A DNA stretch of 64,000 nucleotides from Methylobacterium sp. NMS14P (GCF_028583545.1 NZ_CP087106.1:5625001-5689000), one strand, 5' to 3'. Positions 1 through 9,594 are shown, counted from the stretch's first letter. Translations and numbers: made by a program. The notes: generated by a model not told the origin, from the letters alone.

Positions 1-195
1 GCGGTGACGGTGTTCTCGGCCGCCGGCGCGGCCCTGCGCACGGTCCGGTCCGAGGCTCAGCACTGCCTCTACGCGGACGAGGCGGCCGATTTCGGCGGCG
101 CCCAGACGGATCTCGACGTCGCGGTGGCGCAGATCGGGCTGGTCGCCGGCCCCGGACCCGCCTGCCGCGCCCGAATCCCCGTCCACTCGGCCTGA
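1..195 (+). CDS. C-terminal end of a GTA/phage baseplate (megatron-type) protein, partial
   Basis: The reading frame is open from the window edge to a TGA at 193-195, so only the last 64 codons are visible. The tail has the form V-T-V-F-x-x-x-G-A followed by ADFGG and VAVAQIG...GPGPACRARIPV. This resembles the C-terminus of the large TIM-barrel/multidomain baseplate protein of alphaproteobacterial gene transfer agents, where a fibronectin-like end reads 'VxVxQxSxxxGPGxPA'. The gene is followed 17 bases later by a DUF2793 gene, a usual GTA or phage neighbour. The assignment rests on a short tail plus context, so the family call is an inference. Confidence 0.5.
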   Translation, partial: AVTVFSAAGAALRTVRSEAQHCLYADEAADFGGAQTDLDVAVAQIGLVAGPGPACRARIPVHSA

Positions 196-212
196 CCGCC
201 CGGGAGCCGCCC

Positions 213-1469
213 ATGTCCGACGTCACGCTCCATCTCGGCCTGCCGCTGATCGCCGCGAGCCAAGCGCAGAAGCACGTCACCCACAACGAGGCGCTCGGCC
301 TGCTCGACGCGCTCGTCCAGCTCGCCTGCCTGGACAAGGACCTCGCCGCGCCGCCGCCGGGCCCCGCGGAGGGCGATCGCTACCTCGTGGTCGCCGCCGA
401 GCCCGGGGGCGCCTGGGCGGGGCTGGCGGGCCAGGTGGTGCGCTACGCCGATGGCGTCTGGACCGGCGCGGCGCCGCGGGCCGGCTGGCTCGCCTGGCTG
501 ATCGACGAGGCCGACCTCTACGTCTACGACGGCGCGGCCTGGACGAGCCTCCGCCGCGCGCTGAGCGCGCTCCAGAGTGTCGGCCGCCTCGGGATCAACA
601 CGGCGGCCGACGCCAACAACCGCCTCGCGCTGAAGTCCGATTCCGCGCTCCTGACCTGGGACGACACGACGCCGGGCACCGGCGACATGCGGGTCTTCGT
701 CAACCGGAAATCCGCCGCCCGCGACGCCGCCCTGGTCTTCGAGACCGGCTACGCGGCGCGGGCGCTGCTGGGCACCCTCGGGAGCGACGACTTCACCCTG
801 AAGGTCTCGCCCGACGGGGCCGCCTTCGCCACGGCGCTCACCGCCTCGGCGCGGACCGGCGGGATCGACTTCGCCTCGGCCGAGGCCGCGCTCGCGGCCG
901 CCCCCACCACCGACCTCGGCGCGGCCGGCACGCGGCGGGTCCTCGTCACCGGCGCGGCGCGGATCGCGAGCTTCGGCCCCGCGGCCGACCGGGAGCGGTT
1001 CGTGCGCTTCTCCGGCGCCGCGACCCTGGTGCACGATCCCGAGGCCCTGGCGCTGCCGACCCGGGCCGATCTCGTCACGGCCCCCGACGACACCTGCATC
1101 GCCACCTCGGACGGTGCGGGCCGCTGGCGCGTGCGCCATTACCAGCGCGCCGACGGGACGCCGCTCGCGACCGGCGCGCAGGTGATCGGCGCCAACGGGT
1201 CGGTCCGGCTCCCGGGCGGCCTGATCGCGCAATGGGGGCTCGTCACCGCGGCCGAGGCGGATGTCGCGGTGGCGTTCGGCATCGCCTTCCCGGGGAGCTG
1301 CCTCGGCGTCTGGGCGCAGCCGGTCGCCGGCGCCGGCGACGCGCTCCACGCCGCGCAGGTCGGCGACGTGGCGGCCACCGGGTTCACGCTCCGCACCCGC
1401 CGCGCGACGGCCGGTTCGGTGGCGGGCGTCGGGTCGGTGCCGACCTACTGGCTGGCGCTGGGCGCGTGA
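213..1469 (+). CDS. DUF2793 domain-containing phage/GTA-like protein
   Basis: The 418-residue protein begins with the DUF2793 signature: LPLIAASQAQKHVTHNEAL within the first 25 residues, then a small beta-rich domain with DRYLVV and a W-rich segment (GAWAGLAGQVV, GWLAWLIDEADLYVYDGAAWTS) to about residue 120. The remainder is a beta-rich, tail-fibre-like region ending in a head module (LPGGLIAQWG...). ATG at 213 is preceded by GGGAG at 202-206. DUF2793 proteins sit beside baseplate genes in prophages and GTA clusters of Rhizobiales and Rhodobacterales. They are presumed tail appendage or receptor-binding components, without proven biochemical function. Confidence 0.8.
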   Translation: MSDVTLHLGLPLIAASQAQKHVTHNEALGLLDALVQLACLDKDLAAPPPGPAEGDRYLVVAAEPGGAWAGLAGQVVRYADGVWTGAAPRAGWLAWLIDEADLYVYDGAAWTSLRRALSALQSVGRLGINTAADANNRLALKSDSALLTWDDTTPGTGDMRVFVNRKSAARDAALVFETGYAARALLGTLGSDDFTLKVSPDGAAFATALTASARTGGIDFASAEAALAAAPTTDLGAAGTRRVLVTGAARIASFGPAADRERFVRFSGAATLVHDPEALALPTRADLVTAPDDTCIATSDGAGRWRVRHYQRADGTPLATGAQVIGANGSVRLPGGLIAQWGLVTAAEADVAVAFGIAFPGSCLGVWAQPVAGAGDALHAAQVGDVAATGFTLRTRRATAGSVAGVGSVPTYWLALGA

Positions 1470-1491
1470 GCGCCCGATCCCGCGGCCGCCG

Positions 1492-2052
1492 TCATTCCGG
1501 AATGGCGTCGAGGGCCCGGAGCATCGCCGGCTCCACGGCCGCGTAGCCCGCGCCGTTGAGGTGGATGCCGTCGTCGGTGAAGTCCCGCCGGAGCGCGCCC
1601 GCCTCCGTGGCGAGCGGCGGCCCGTAATCGACGAGGCGGGCCGGGCCGGCCGCGCAGTAGGCGCGCAGCCACCCGTTCAGGGCGCGGATCCGCGCCACCG
1701 GCCGCAGCTCGGGGCGCCAGCCCCAGAAGTCGCTCGGCATCACGGTGCCGATCGTGAGCGGCAGCCCGGCCGCGAAGGCCATGCGCCCCATGGCCACGAT
1801 GTTCCCGGCGATCGCCCGGTCAGTTACCGGGCCGCCGATCTCCGCGATGTCGTTGATCCCGCACATCAGATGCACGCCCCGGGCGCCGGCCGTATCCCGC
1901 AGGAAGCGCGCCCGGATCTGCCCGCTCGTCTCGCCCGGCACGCCCCGGGCCACGAAGCCGTGGCGCGCGAAGGTCTCGGCCCGCACCGCGCCCCAGGCGG
2001 CGGTGATCGAGTCGCCGATGAACACGAGCGGCCGGTCCTGTCCGCGTCCCAC
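1492..2052 (-). CDS. SGNH/GDSL-family hydrolase
   Basis: This 186-residue protein starts at GTG 2052. It shows all SGNH blocks: FIGDSITAAW with the nucleophile Ser15, a Gly in RGVPGETS, CGINDI with Asn67, and DDGIHLNGAGY with Asp161 and His164 as the acid/base pair. No signal peptide is evident, so it is probably cytoplasmic or released by lysis. It lies on the opposite strand between two phage-like genes. Such esterases can deacetylate polysaccharides, and the position suggests a tail-associated or moron gene, but the substrate cannot be told from sequence. Confidence 0.8.
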   Translation of the reverse strand: MGRGQDRPLVFIGDSITAAWGAVRAETFARHGFVARGVPGETSGQIRARFLRDTAGARGVHLMCGINDIAEIGGPVTDRAIAGNIVAMGRMAFAAGLPLTIGTVMPSDFWGWRPELRPVARIRALNGWLRAYCAAGPARLVDYGPPLATEAGALRRDFTDDGIHLNGAGYAAVEPAMLRALDAIPE

Positions 2053-2131
2053 GCTTCCTCCTCGGCGCCGCGCCCGGCGCGGGCCGCCTTAGCCCGGCGC
2101 GTCCGGGCACGCCAGCTTCCGGAGCACGCCC

Positions 2132-2629
2132 ATGCCGCCTCCCGCTCCGGCCGCGCAGGAGCCCTTCGCCGCCGCCTGCCGCCGCCTCGGCCCGCGGCTG
2201 ATGCGCGATCTCGGTTTGAGCGACCTCCAGGCCGCCGGCCTGCTCGGCAATCTCGGCCACGAGACCGGCGGGTTCCGCCGCCTCCAGGAGGTCGCCCCCG
2301 CGGTGCCGGGCTCCCGCGGCGGCTGGGGGCTCGCCCAGTGGACCGGGCCCCGGCGCGTCGCCATGGAGGCGTGGTGCCGGGCGCGCGGCCTCGATCCCGC
2401 CGACCCCGAGGCGGGCTACGGCTACCTCTGCGCCGAGCTGCGCGGGACCGAGGCGTCGGCCCTCGCCGCCCTGCGGGCCACCACCACCCTCGCGGCCGCC
2501 GCCGAGGCGGTCTGGCGCCGCTACGAGCGGCCCGGCGTCGTCGCGCCCGCGCGCCGCCTCGCCTGGGCGCGCCGGGCCCTCGCCGCCCTGCGCGAGGCTC
2601 CCGTCACCCCGGCGTCGGGCAGACCCTGA
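2132..2629 (+). CDS. Phage tail-type lysozyme/endolysin
   Basis: The 165-residue protein matches the phage tail lysozyme family: LxxAGLLGNLGHETGGF near residues 34-48 with candidate catalytic Glu44, then RGGWGLAQWTGPRR and a C-terminal helical part. The LxNLxxEtGgf and GLxQWtgxR blocks are typical of muramidases that cut peptidoglycan during entry or release of phage or GTA particles. ATG 2132 has GGAG at 2121-2124. It is followed by two or three small membrane proteins, so the set may form a lysis cassette. Confidence 0.75.
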   Translation: MPPPAPAAQEPFAAACRRLGPRLMRDLGLSDLQAAGLLGNLGHETGGFRRLQEVAPAVPGSRGGWGLAQWTGPRRVAMEAWCRARGLDPADPEAGYGYLCAELRGTEASALAALRATTTLAAAAEAVWRRYERPGVVAPARRLAWARRALAALREAPVTPASGRP

Positions 2630-2690
2630 CCGTCGTCACCCGATCCCGAGCCGGCCGGGTCCGCCGCGCGCTCATCCACGGAGTTCCACG

Positions 2691-3227
2691 ATGATGCACC
2701 GTATCCGGACGGCCCTCGTCCTGGCCGTCACGGGCCTGCCGCTCGCCGCCCTCGCCGCGCCGGCCGGCGGTGCCGCGCCCGCCGTCGCTCCCGTCGCCGG
2801 CATGGCGCTGCCGTGGGGCGACTGGCTCTCCGGCCTGCTCCACCCGGTGACGGCCGCCCTCGTGCCGCTCGCCGCCGCCGCCGTCACCGCCGGCATCGCC
2901 CGGGTCGCGCCCTGGGCCGCCTCCGTGCTCACCCGCGACCGGATCGAGGCCGCGATCCGCGCCGGGGCCGAGTTCGGCCAGAACGCCGTGGCCGGCGCCG
3001 CCCGGGGCCGGACCGTCAGCGCCGATCTCGGCGCCGCGGTGGTGGCGGCCGGCGCCCGGCACGTGCTCGCCACCGCCCCCGCACACGTCGTGCGGAAGGC
3101 GGGTGGACCCGAGGGCGTGGCCGCGCGGATCTTCCGGGCGCTGCCCCTCGATCCGCAGGCGAGCGCCGCCAACGTCCTCGCGCCGGCGCTCGCGCAGCTG
3201 CGCGGGGCGGACAAGCGCCCGGTCTGA
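2691..3227 (+). CDS. Exported or membrane phage-associated protein, holin-like
   Basis: This 178-residue protein opens with a hydrophobic segment (residues 5-24, RTALVLAVTGLPLAALAAP) that reads as a signal peptide or first membrane span. A second hydrophobic stretch lies around residues 54-70 (ALVPLAAAAVTAGIARVAPW). The C-terminal half is an alanine-rich helix of the form 'RIEAAIRAGAEFGQNAVAG', reminiscent of LL-H-type phage holins whose soluble half carries repeated 'AxxAGAxxGE' helices. It directly follows the lysozyme gene, which supports a lysis role. Two in-frame ATGs occur at 2691 and 2694. The holin assignment is an inference. Confidence 0.6.
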   Translation: MMHRIRTALVLAVTGLPLAALAAPAGGAAPAVAPVAGMALPWGDWLSGLLHPVTAALVPLAAAAVTAGIARVAPWAASVLTRDRIEAAIRAGAEFGQNAVAGAARGRTVSADLGAAVVAAGARHVLATAPAHVVRKAGGPEGVAARIFRALPLDPQASAANVLAPALAQLRGADKRPV

Positions 3228-3282
3228 GACCGGCCGCCGCCGCGCCGGCGGCGCGGGGGGCCTTGAAACAGGGATCGTCGCC

Positions 3283-3627
3283 ATGAAGCCCCTCCCCACC
3301 GAGGCACGCCGGTCCGCGCCGCCCGAGGACGCGGCCGGTCCCGGGGTCGCCCTCGGCGGGCGTCCCCGGACGATCCGCTTCCCGCCCGTCTGGCACGCGT
3401 GGTTCGCCCGGCAGTCCGAGCCGCGCCTCGCCGCCCTCGACGAGCTGGTCGACGCGCATCTCGAGCGCCGCGCGCTGCGCCGCTACCTGCGCCGGCTCAA
3501 GCACGCGACGGTGCTCGCCTTCGTCGCCGCGGCGGCGGCCGCGCACTGGTTCTCCGACCAGGTCGCGTGGCTCGTCGCGCATATCCCGGCCCTGCGGGCC
3601 CTCTGGAAGCTGCTGACGGGAGCGTGA
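3283..3627 (+). CDS. Small membrane protein of the phage-like cluster
   Basis: A 114-residue protein with an Arg-rich soluble N-terminus (to about residue 75, ending in LERRALRRYLRRLKHATV) and one hydrophobic segment at about 76-90, then an amphipathic tail. The start at ATG 3283 is preferred because the frame upstream overlaps the previous gene and is low-complexity. It sits 55 bases after the holin-like gene and 1 base before the next gene, so the small proteins are probably co-transcribed. The family is not recognised. A positive N-terminus followed by one span suits a phage/GTA lysis accessory, but this is only context. Confidence 0.5.
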   Translation: MKPLPTEARRSAPPEDAAGPGVALGGRPRTIRFPPVWHAWFARQSEPRLAALDELVDAHLERRALRRYLRRLKHATVLAFVAAAAAAHWFSDQVAWLVAHIPALRALWKLLTGA

Positions 3628-3628
3628 G

Positions 3629-3847
3629 ATGCGCCTGCGCTGGGACAGGGTTCTCGACCGGGCGTGGCTCGGCCTGGCGGCCGCCGCGGCGGTGACGGTC
3701 GCCATCCACGAGGGTGCGGCGGTCGGCCGGCGGGCCTGGACGCTGGGGTCCGGCGGCGCCGCGCTGGCCGCGCCGGCGGAGGGCGGCCGGGCCGTCCCGC
3801 CGGCCCGCGCCGCGGCCTGCGGTCCCGCCCCGACGCCGTCACCGTGA
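3629..3847 (+). CDS. Small putative membrane protein, Pro/Ala-rich
   Basis: A 72-residue protein starting one base after the preceding stop (TGA-G-ATG). It has one hydrophobic stretch near residues 13-26 (AWLGLAAAAAVTVA) and a Pro/Ala-rich tail ending in a Cys-containing segment. Coupling with the upstream gene and the membrane topology resemble spanin-like or other small lysis proteins, but no motif decides this. It is the last gene of the phage-like block. Confidence 0.4.
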   Translation: MRLRWDRVLDRAWLGLAAAAAVTVAIHEGAAVGRRAWTLGSGGAALAAPAEGGRAVPPARAAACGPAPTPSP

Positions 3848-4044
3848 GACCGGCCGCGGCGCCTGTGGGAAGCGGCGCGCGGCGTGGAACCGGGCGCCGC
3901 CTCGGCCGTCATGTCCGCACGATGCCGCCCGTCACCGAATCGACCGCGAAGGGACTGTCCGGACCGCCGCCGACGACCGCCGGGGGCGACGCACGGCCAC
4001 GTATTCAGGACGCATTCAGTGCCCTGGGCGCACATCGTCTGCCA

Positions 4045-4416
4045 ATGCGCTACGCCATCGCCCTCGTCGCCATCAGCCTGACCGCCGCGGCCCTCGCCGC
4101 GGGCGGCCTCGGCTCCATGGCCGACGACGGGCCGGCCCCCCAGACGGGGGCGGTGTCCAGCCAGGCGCCGCTGCGGATCGAGAGCTGCCTGTCCCCCGCC
4201 GACCTGCGCGAGGAGGTCGGCGAGCGCCGGGTGATCCCGCCGGTCGCGGCGATCCGCGCGGCCCGCACGGTGATCCCCCGGGCCGAGATCCAGCGGGCGA
4301 GCCTCTGCCGTCACGCGGACGGCCTCGTCTACATGCTCACCGCCTTGCGCCGGGACGGGCATTTCGTGCACGTGATCGTCGACGCGCGCACCGGCACCGT
4401 GGCGGGACAGTATTGA
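4045..4416 (+). CDS. PepSY-domain exported protein
   Basis: The 123-residue protein has an N-terminal signal segment (residues 2-22) and a C-terminal PepSY-like fold: IESCLSPADLREEVGERRVIPPVAAIRAAR, then the final strand pair LRRDGHFVHVIVDARTGTVAGQY. PepSY proteins act in the periplasm and often sit beside PhoP/PhoQ- or FeuP/FeuQ-type two-component systems, whose kinases they can tune. That is the case here: a response regulator follows 35 bases downstream. ATG 4045 is chosen because it begins the signal peptide; longer in-frame extensions are Arg/Pro-rich and implausible. Confidence 0.8.
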   Translation: MRYAIALVAISLTAAALAAGGLGSMADDGPAPQTGAVSSQAPLRIESCLSPADLREEVGERRVIPPVAAIRAARTVIPRAEIQRASLCRHADGLVYMLTALRRDGHFVHVIVDARTGTVAGQY

Positions 4417-4451
4417 GCGGGCGCCGGAACCGTTTCGGAGGGGAGTGAGCC

Positions 4452-5125
<674 letters not shown>

Positions 5126-5129
<4 letters not shown>

Positions 5130-6286
5130 GCGCGGCCGCGCGTTCCGGCACGCTGCCGGCCGTCTTCATGCGCGGCGGCACCAGCAAGGCGCTGATGCTG
5201 CACCGCCGGGACGTGCCGGGGGATCTCGCCGCCTGGGAACCGGTCTTCCTCTCCGCCATGGACAGCCCCGACCCGTTCGGGCGGCAGCTCAACGGCATGG
5301 GCGGGGGCGTCTCGTCGGTCTCGAAGATCTGCGTGGTGGAGCGGTCCGCGCGGCCGGACGCCGACATCGACTACACCTTCGTGCAGGTCGTGGTCCGGGA
5401 CGGCCGCATCGACCTCTCGGGCAATTGCGGCAACATGCTCTCCGCCGTGGGACCGTTCGCGGTCGACGAGGGCCTCGTCGACGTCCCGGACGGCCCGGTG
5501 CGGCTGCGGATCTTCAACACCAACACGCGCAAGCTGATCGTGGCGGGCTTCGCGGCCGCGGGCGGCCGCAGCGTCTACCGCGGCGACCTCGCGATCCCCG
5601 GCGTCACCGGCACGGGCGCGCCGATCCGCCTCGACTTCCTGGATCCGGGCGGCGCCACGACCGGCCGGCTGCTCCCGACCGGCACCGTCCGCCAGTGGCT
5701 CGACGTGCCGGGCCTCGGCGCGATCGAGGCGTCGCTGGTCGACGCCGCCAACGCCTGCGTGTTCGTCCGCGCCGCCGATCTCGGCCTCGCCGGCACCGAG
5801 CTGCCCGCCGCCCTGGAGGCCGTGCCGGGCCTCCTCGACCGGCTGGCGCGGATCCGCCGGGCCGGCTCCGTGGCGATGGGCATCGCGCCGGACCTCGAGG
5901 CGGCGGCGCGCGTCGTCCACGTGCCCTTCGTCGGCCTCGTCGCCCCGCCGCGGGATTCCGGCAGCCTCTCCGGCGACGCGATCCGCGCCGCCGAGATCGA
6001 CCTGACCGCCCGGGTCATCTCCAACGGCGTGCCGCACCAGGCGCTGCCGCTCACCGCCACCCTGTGCCTCGCGGTCGCCGCCCGCCTCGAAGGCAGTCTC
6101 GTGCACGAGGCCGCCCGCCCCACCGACGCCGCCCTGCGGGTCGGCATGCCGTCGGGTATCCTGACCGCCGACGCCGCCGTGACCCGCGAGGCCGGCGGCT
6201 GGCGGGCCGAGCGCGGCGCCTTCTTCCGCACGGCGCGCCCGCTGATGCGCGGCGCGGTGTTCTACGATGCGCCGCCGCCCGTCTGA
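5126..6286 (+). CDS. PrpF-family isomerase (AcnD-accessory / 4-oxalomesaconate tautomerase-like)
   Basis: A 386-residue protein starting at GTG 5126 inside the regulator stop. Family hallmarks are FMRGGTSKALM near the N-terminus, the long GQLNGMGGGVSSVSKICVV motif, LSGNCGNM with Cys101, and the matching second half (SLVDAANACVFV; VSNGVPHQALPLTATLCLAVAA-like). PrpF folds like diaminopimelate epimerase and isomerises unsaturated tricarboxylic or oxaloacids such as aconitate in the 2-methylcitrate cycle or oxalomesaconate in gallate breakdown. No acnD, prpC or gallate gene is nearby, so the substrate is open. It lies between the regulator and kinase genes of one two-component system. Confidence 0.88.
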
Positions 6287-6301
6287 GCGACCGACGCATC
6301 C

Positions 6302-7720
6302 ATGATCGACCTCATCGGCCTCTTCTCCCTGCGCCGCCGCTCCATCGCGGTGCGGCTCGCCGTGTCGGCGTTCCTGTCGAGCTCCGCGATCCTGCTGATC
6401 GCGGCCTGGATCCTCACGACCCTCTACCGCGAGAACACCGAGCGCTCCTTCGACAGCCGGCTCCTCGTCTTCGCCAACAATCTCGCCACCGACCTCGTCT
6501 CGCCCAACGATCCCGAGAGCCGGACCTTCTCGCTCGGCGACCCGCGCTTCGACCTGCCCCTGTCGGGCTGGTACTGGCAGGTCGGCAAGCCCGACGCGAA
6601 GCCGCGCGACGTGCGCACCTCGCGCTCCCTCGTCGGCGTGCCGCTGCCGGCCGCGACCGATTCCGACGGCAAGGTCGGGGTCGGGCAGATCCGCCAGGGC
6701 TACGGCAAGGGGCAGGACGGACGCCTCCTGCGCATCATGGAGCGCGACGTCGATCTCGGCGAGGAGGGCCGCTACACGGTCCGGGTCGCGGGCCCCGCCG
6801 ACGAGATCGTCAACGACGTCGACCGGTTCAGGAACTCGCTGACCATCACGTTCGGCCTGCTCGGCCTGTCGCTGGCGATCACCACCCTGCTGCAGATCCG
6901 ATTCGGCCTCGCGCCGCTCAAGAAGATGCGCGCCGCGCTCGGCGCCGTCCGCCGGGGCGAGGCCGACCGCATCACCGGCACCTATCCCCGCGACATCGCG
7001 CCGCTCACCGGCGAGGTGAACCTCCTGATCGAGACCAACCGCGAGATCCTGGAGCGCGCCCGGACCCAGGTCGGCAACCTCGCCCACGCCCTGAAGACGC
7101 CGCTCTCGATCATCGTCAACGAGGTCGGGGCCTCCGACGCCCCCGAGGAGCTCGCGCAGAAGATCCGCGAGCAGGCCGCGGTCATGCGCGATCAGGTCAA
7201 CTACCACCTCGACCGGGCCCGGGCCGCCGCGCTCGCCGGCACGCTCGGCACCTCCACCGAGGTGGAGCCGGCGCTGGCCGGCCTCGTGCGCACCTTCGGG
7301 AAGATCTACCGCGACAAGGACATCGCCTACGACGTCCACGTCCCGCCGGGCCTGCGCTTCCGCGGCGAGCGCCAGGATTTCGAGGAGATGGTCGGCAACC
7401 TCGTCGACAACGCGTCCAAGTGGGCCCACGGCCGGGTGGCGATCCGGGCCGAGGCGGTGAACACGAACGATTATCCCCACCTCGTCGTCGCCATCGAGGA
7501 TGACGGCCCCGGCCTGCCGCCGGAGGCCCGCCAGGCCGTGCTCGGCCGCGGGCGGCGCCTCGACGAATCGAAGCCCGGCTCCGGCCTCGGCCTGTCGATC
7601 GTGGCCGACCTCGCCGCCCTGTACCGGGGGCGCTTCACCCTGGAGGAGGCGGCGCTCGGCGGCCTGCGGGCGGTGCTGGAGGTGCCGGGCGACCTGCCGG
7701 TCGGCACCCCGGCCCACTGA
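6302..7720 (+). CDS. Membrane sensor histidine kinase (FeuQ/PhoQ-like)
   Basis: The 472-residue protein has transmembrane helices near residues 20-43 and 180-200 flanking a periplasmic sensor of about 135 residues, then a HAMP-like linker. The H-box is NLAHALKTPLSIIVNE with His262. The ATPase domain shows NLVDNASKWA (N-box), EDDGPGLP (G1) and GSGLGLSIV (G2). It phosphorylates, by context, the OmpR-type regulator encoded at 4452-5129. The upstream PepSY protein could act on its periplasmic domain. ATG 6302 lies 15 bases after the PrpF stop, so all four genes may share a transcript. Confidence 0.92.
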   Translation: MIDLIGLFSLRRRSIAVRLAVSAFLSSSAILLIAAWILTTLYRENTERSFDSRLLVFANNLATDLVSPNDPESRTFSLGDPRFDLPLSGWYWQVGKPDAKPRDVRTSRSLVGVPLPAATDSDGKVGVGQIRQGYGKGQDGRLLRIMERDVDLGEEGRYTVRVAGPADEIVNDVDRFRNSLTITFGLLGLSLAITTLLQIRFGLAPLKKMRAALGAVRRGEADRITGTYPRDIAPLTGEVNLLIETNREILERARTQVGNLAHALKTPLSIIVNEVGASDAPEELAQKIREQAAVMRDQVNYHLDRARAAALAGTLGTSTEVEPALAGLVRTFGKIYRDKDIAYDVHVPPGLRFRGERQDFEEMVGNLVDNASKWAHGRVAIRAEAVNTNDYPHLVVAIEDDGPGLPPEARQAVLGRGRRLDESKPGSGLGLSIVADLAALYRGRFTLEEAALGGLRAVLEVPGDLPVGTPAH

Positions 7721-7908
7721 GGCCGTCCGCCCGTCCGGGCACGGAGTCGAGTCGCGGGACGCGGCCTCATGGCTCCGGCCGGGCCCTTGTCTTCGCAACA
7801 GAGTTGCGTGACACCGTGCCGCCGTCGGGAGGCGTCGTGGCGTCACGCTGCCGGCTCCACATGGCGTGGGGAGGGGCGGGCCGGTCCGGCTCGTTGGCGA
7901 TAAGGTCC

Positions 7909-9396
7909 ATGACGGCGATCTGGTTCATCCTGGCGGCCATGACCGCGGCGGCCGTGCTCGGCCTGCTCTGGCCGATGTCGCGGCGCGCCGCCGTGCCGAC
8001 CGGCGAGGCCGGCGGGAGCGGCCTCGCCACCGAGACGGCGTTCTACGAGGATCAGATCGCCGAGATCGACCGCGACCTCGAGCGCGGCCTGATCGCCCCC
8101 GACGAGGCCGAGACCGCCAAGGCCGAGGCGGCGCGCCGCCTGCTCCGGTCGAGCCGCGAGGCGCAGCGCGAGGCCGAGGATGCCGGCATCGCCGAGGCCG
8201 CGCGCCCGGCCGAGCCGCGCCTGCGCCGCCGGCGCGCCGCCTCGGCCTTCGCGCTCTCCACCATCCCCCTCGTGGCGCTGATCGCCTACGGGCTCTACGG
8301 CTCGCCCGAGGTGCCGGCGCAGACCGAGGCCGACCGGCAGGCCGCCCGCGGCGGCGCCGACGAGCTGATGAAGGCGGTCGGCCAGATCGAGGCGCGCCTC
8401 GCTCGGGACCCGAACGACGCCCGCGGCTGGGCCGTGCTCGCCCCGGTCTACATGCGCACCGGCCGCTTCGACGACGCCGCCCGCGCCTACGCCAACATCG
8501 CGCGGATCAAGGGCGAGACCGCCGACCTCCTGGCCGATCAGGGCGAAGCCCTCACGGCGGCCGGCGACGGCACCGTCTCGCCCGAGGCCAAGGCATTGTT
8601 CGAGAAGGCGCAGTCCAAGGAGCCGAACGCGCCAAAGCCCCGCTTCTACCTGGCCCGCGCGGCCGAGCAGGCCGGCGATGCCGGCGAGGCGATCCGCCAG
8701 CTCACCGAGCTCGAGGCCGGCAGCCCGCCGGACGCCCCCTGGCTCGGGATCGTCAAGCAGAGCCTCGCCCGTCTCAAGGGCGAGCCGCCGCCGCCCGCGA
8801 CCCCGCAGGCCGCCCCGAAGATCCCGGCCGAGCAGCAGGCGGCGATCCGCGGCATGGTCGACGGGCTCGACGCCCGCCTCAAGACCGGCGGCGGCACCCC
8901 CGACGAGTGGCTGCGGCTCGTCCGGTCCCGCGTGGTCCTCGGCGAGCGCGAGCAGGCGAACGACGCCCTGGCCCGGGCGCGCACGGCCCTCGCGGGCGAC
9001 CCGCAGGGCCTCGCCCAGGTGGAGCAGGGCGCCCGCGCCGTGGGGCTCGGCCCGGAGGGCGCGGCGCCGGCGCCGGCCGAATCAGGCCAGGCGGGACCGG
9101 GCCCCCGGGCCGAGAAGGAGGCCGCGATGGCGGCCGTGCGCGCCATGCCGCAGGCGGAGCAGCAGGCGGCGATTCGCGGGATGGTCGAGGGACTCGACCG
9201 GCGCCTCGCCGCGCGGGGCGGCACGCCGGACGAGTGGATGCGGCTGGTGCGCTCCTACAGCGCGCTGGGTGAGCGCGACCAGGCGGTGAAGGCCCTCGAC
9301 CGCGCCCGGATGGCGCTGGCCGCCAACAGCGAGGCTGTGGCGCGGCTCGACGGCCTCGCGCGGGAGCTGGACCTGTCCGCCAAGCCCAATCCCTGA
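7909..9396 (+). CDS. ccmI: Cytochrome c maturation protein CcmI with an extra C-terminal repeat
   Basis: This 495-residue protein has the CcmI plan: an N-terminal membrane helix (MTAIWFILAAMTAAAVLGLLWP), a cytoplasmic coiled part (FYEDQIAEIDRDLERGLI), a second helix near 118-137, then TPR-like repeats in the periplasm (ARDPNDARGWAVLAPVYMRTGRFDDAARAY). CcmI hands apocytochrome c to the CcmF/CcmH heme lyase. The last part contains two tandem copies of a unit reading EQQAAIRGMVxGLDxRL...GGTPDEWxRLVRS; the second copy (bases about 9154-9381) is an extension beyond the common Rhizobiales length. ATG 7909 is chosen because it starts the first helix. Confidence 0.9.
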   Translation: MTAIWFILAAMTAAAVLGLLWPMSRRAAVPTGEAGGSGLATETAFYEDQIAEIDRDLERGLIAPDEAETAKAEAARRLLRSSREAQREAEDAGIAEAARPAEPRLRRRRAASAFALSTIPLVALIAYGLYGSPEVPAQTEADRQAARGGADELMKAVGQIEARLARDPNDARGWAVLAPVYMRTGRFDDAARAYANIARIKGETADLLADQGEALTAAGDGTVSPEAKALFEKAQSKEPNAPKPRFYLARAAEQAGDAGEAIRQLTELEAGSPPDAPWLGIVKQSLARLKGEPPPPATPQAAPKIPAEQQAAIRGMVDGLDARLKTGGGTPDEWLRLVRSRVVLGEREQANDALARARTALAGDPQGLAQVEQGARAVGLGPEGAAPAPAESGQAGPGPRAEKEAAMAAVRAMPQAEQQAAIRGMVEGLDRRLAARGGTPDEWMRLVRSYSALGERDQAVKALDRARMALAANSEAVARLDGLARELDLSAKPNP

Positions 9397-9594
9397 CAAG
9401 CAGGCCCCCCGGCAAGCCCGGTCCCCGGCACCGCGAAATCGCGAGGCTGCCCCCGCGGACCGGCCCGTACGACAATCGGTCCCGACGCCCGCCCTTGACC
9501 CGCGGGCGCCTGGAGCCGACACCCTCAAGACTAGAATGAGAACGGTTCCGGTCGGGGCGGGTCTCCGCGCGCCGGACCGCGGGGTGGAAGTATC

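Noticed and set aside
3886..3910. GGAAC-N16-CGTC upstream of the PepSY gene as an EcfG promoter
   Set aside because: The final -10 base deviates from the CGTT consensus and the distance to the ATG is 134 bases; too weak without other support.
9495..9537. TTGACC ... TAGAAT as a sigma-70 promoter of ccmE
   Set aside because: The spacing of about 32 bases is far from the usual 16-18.
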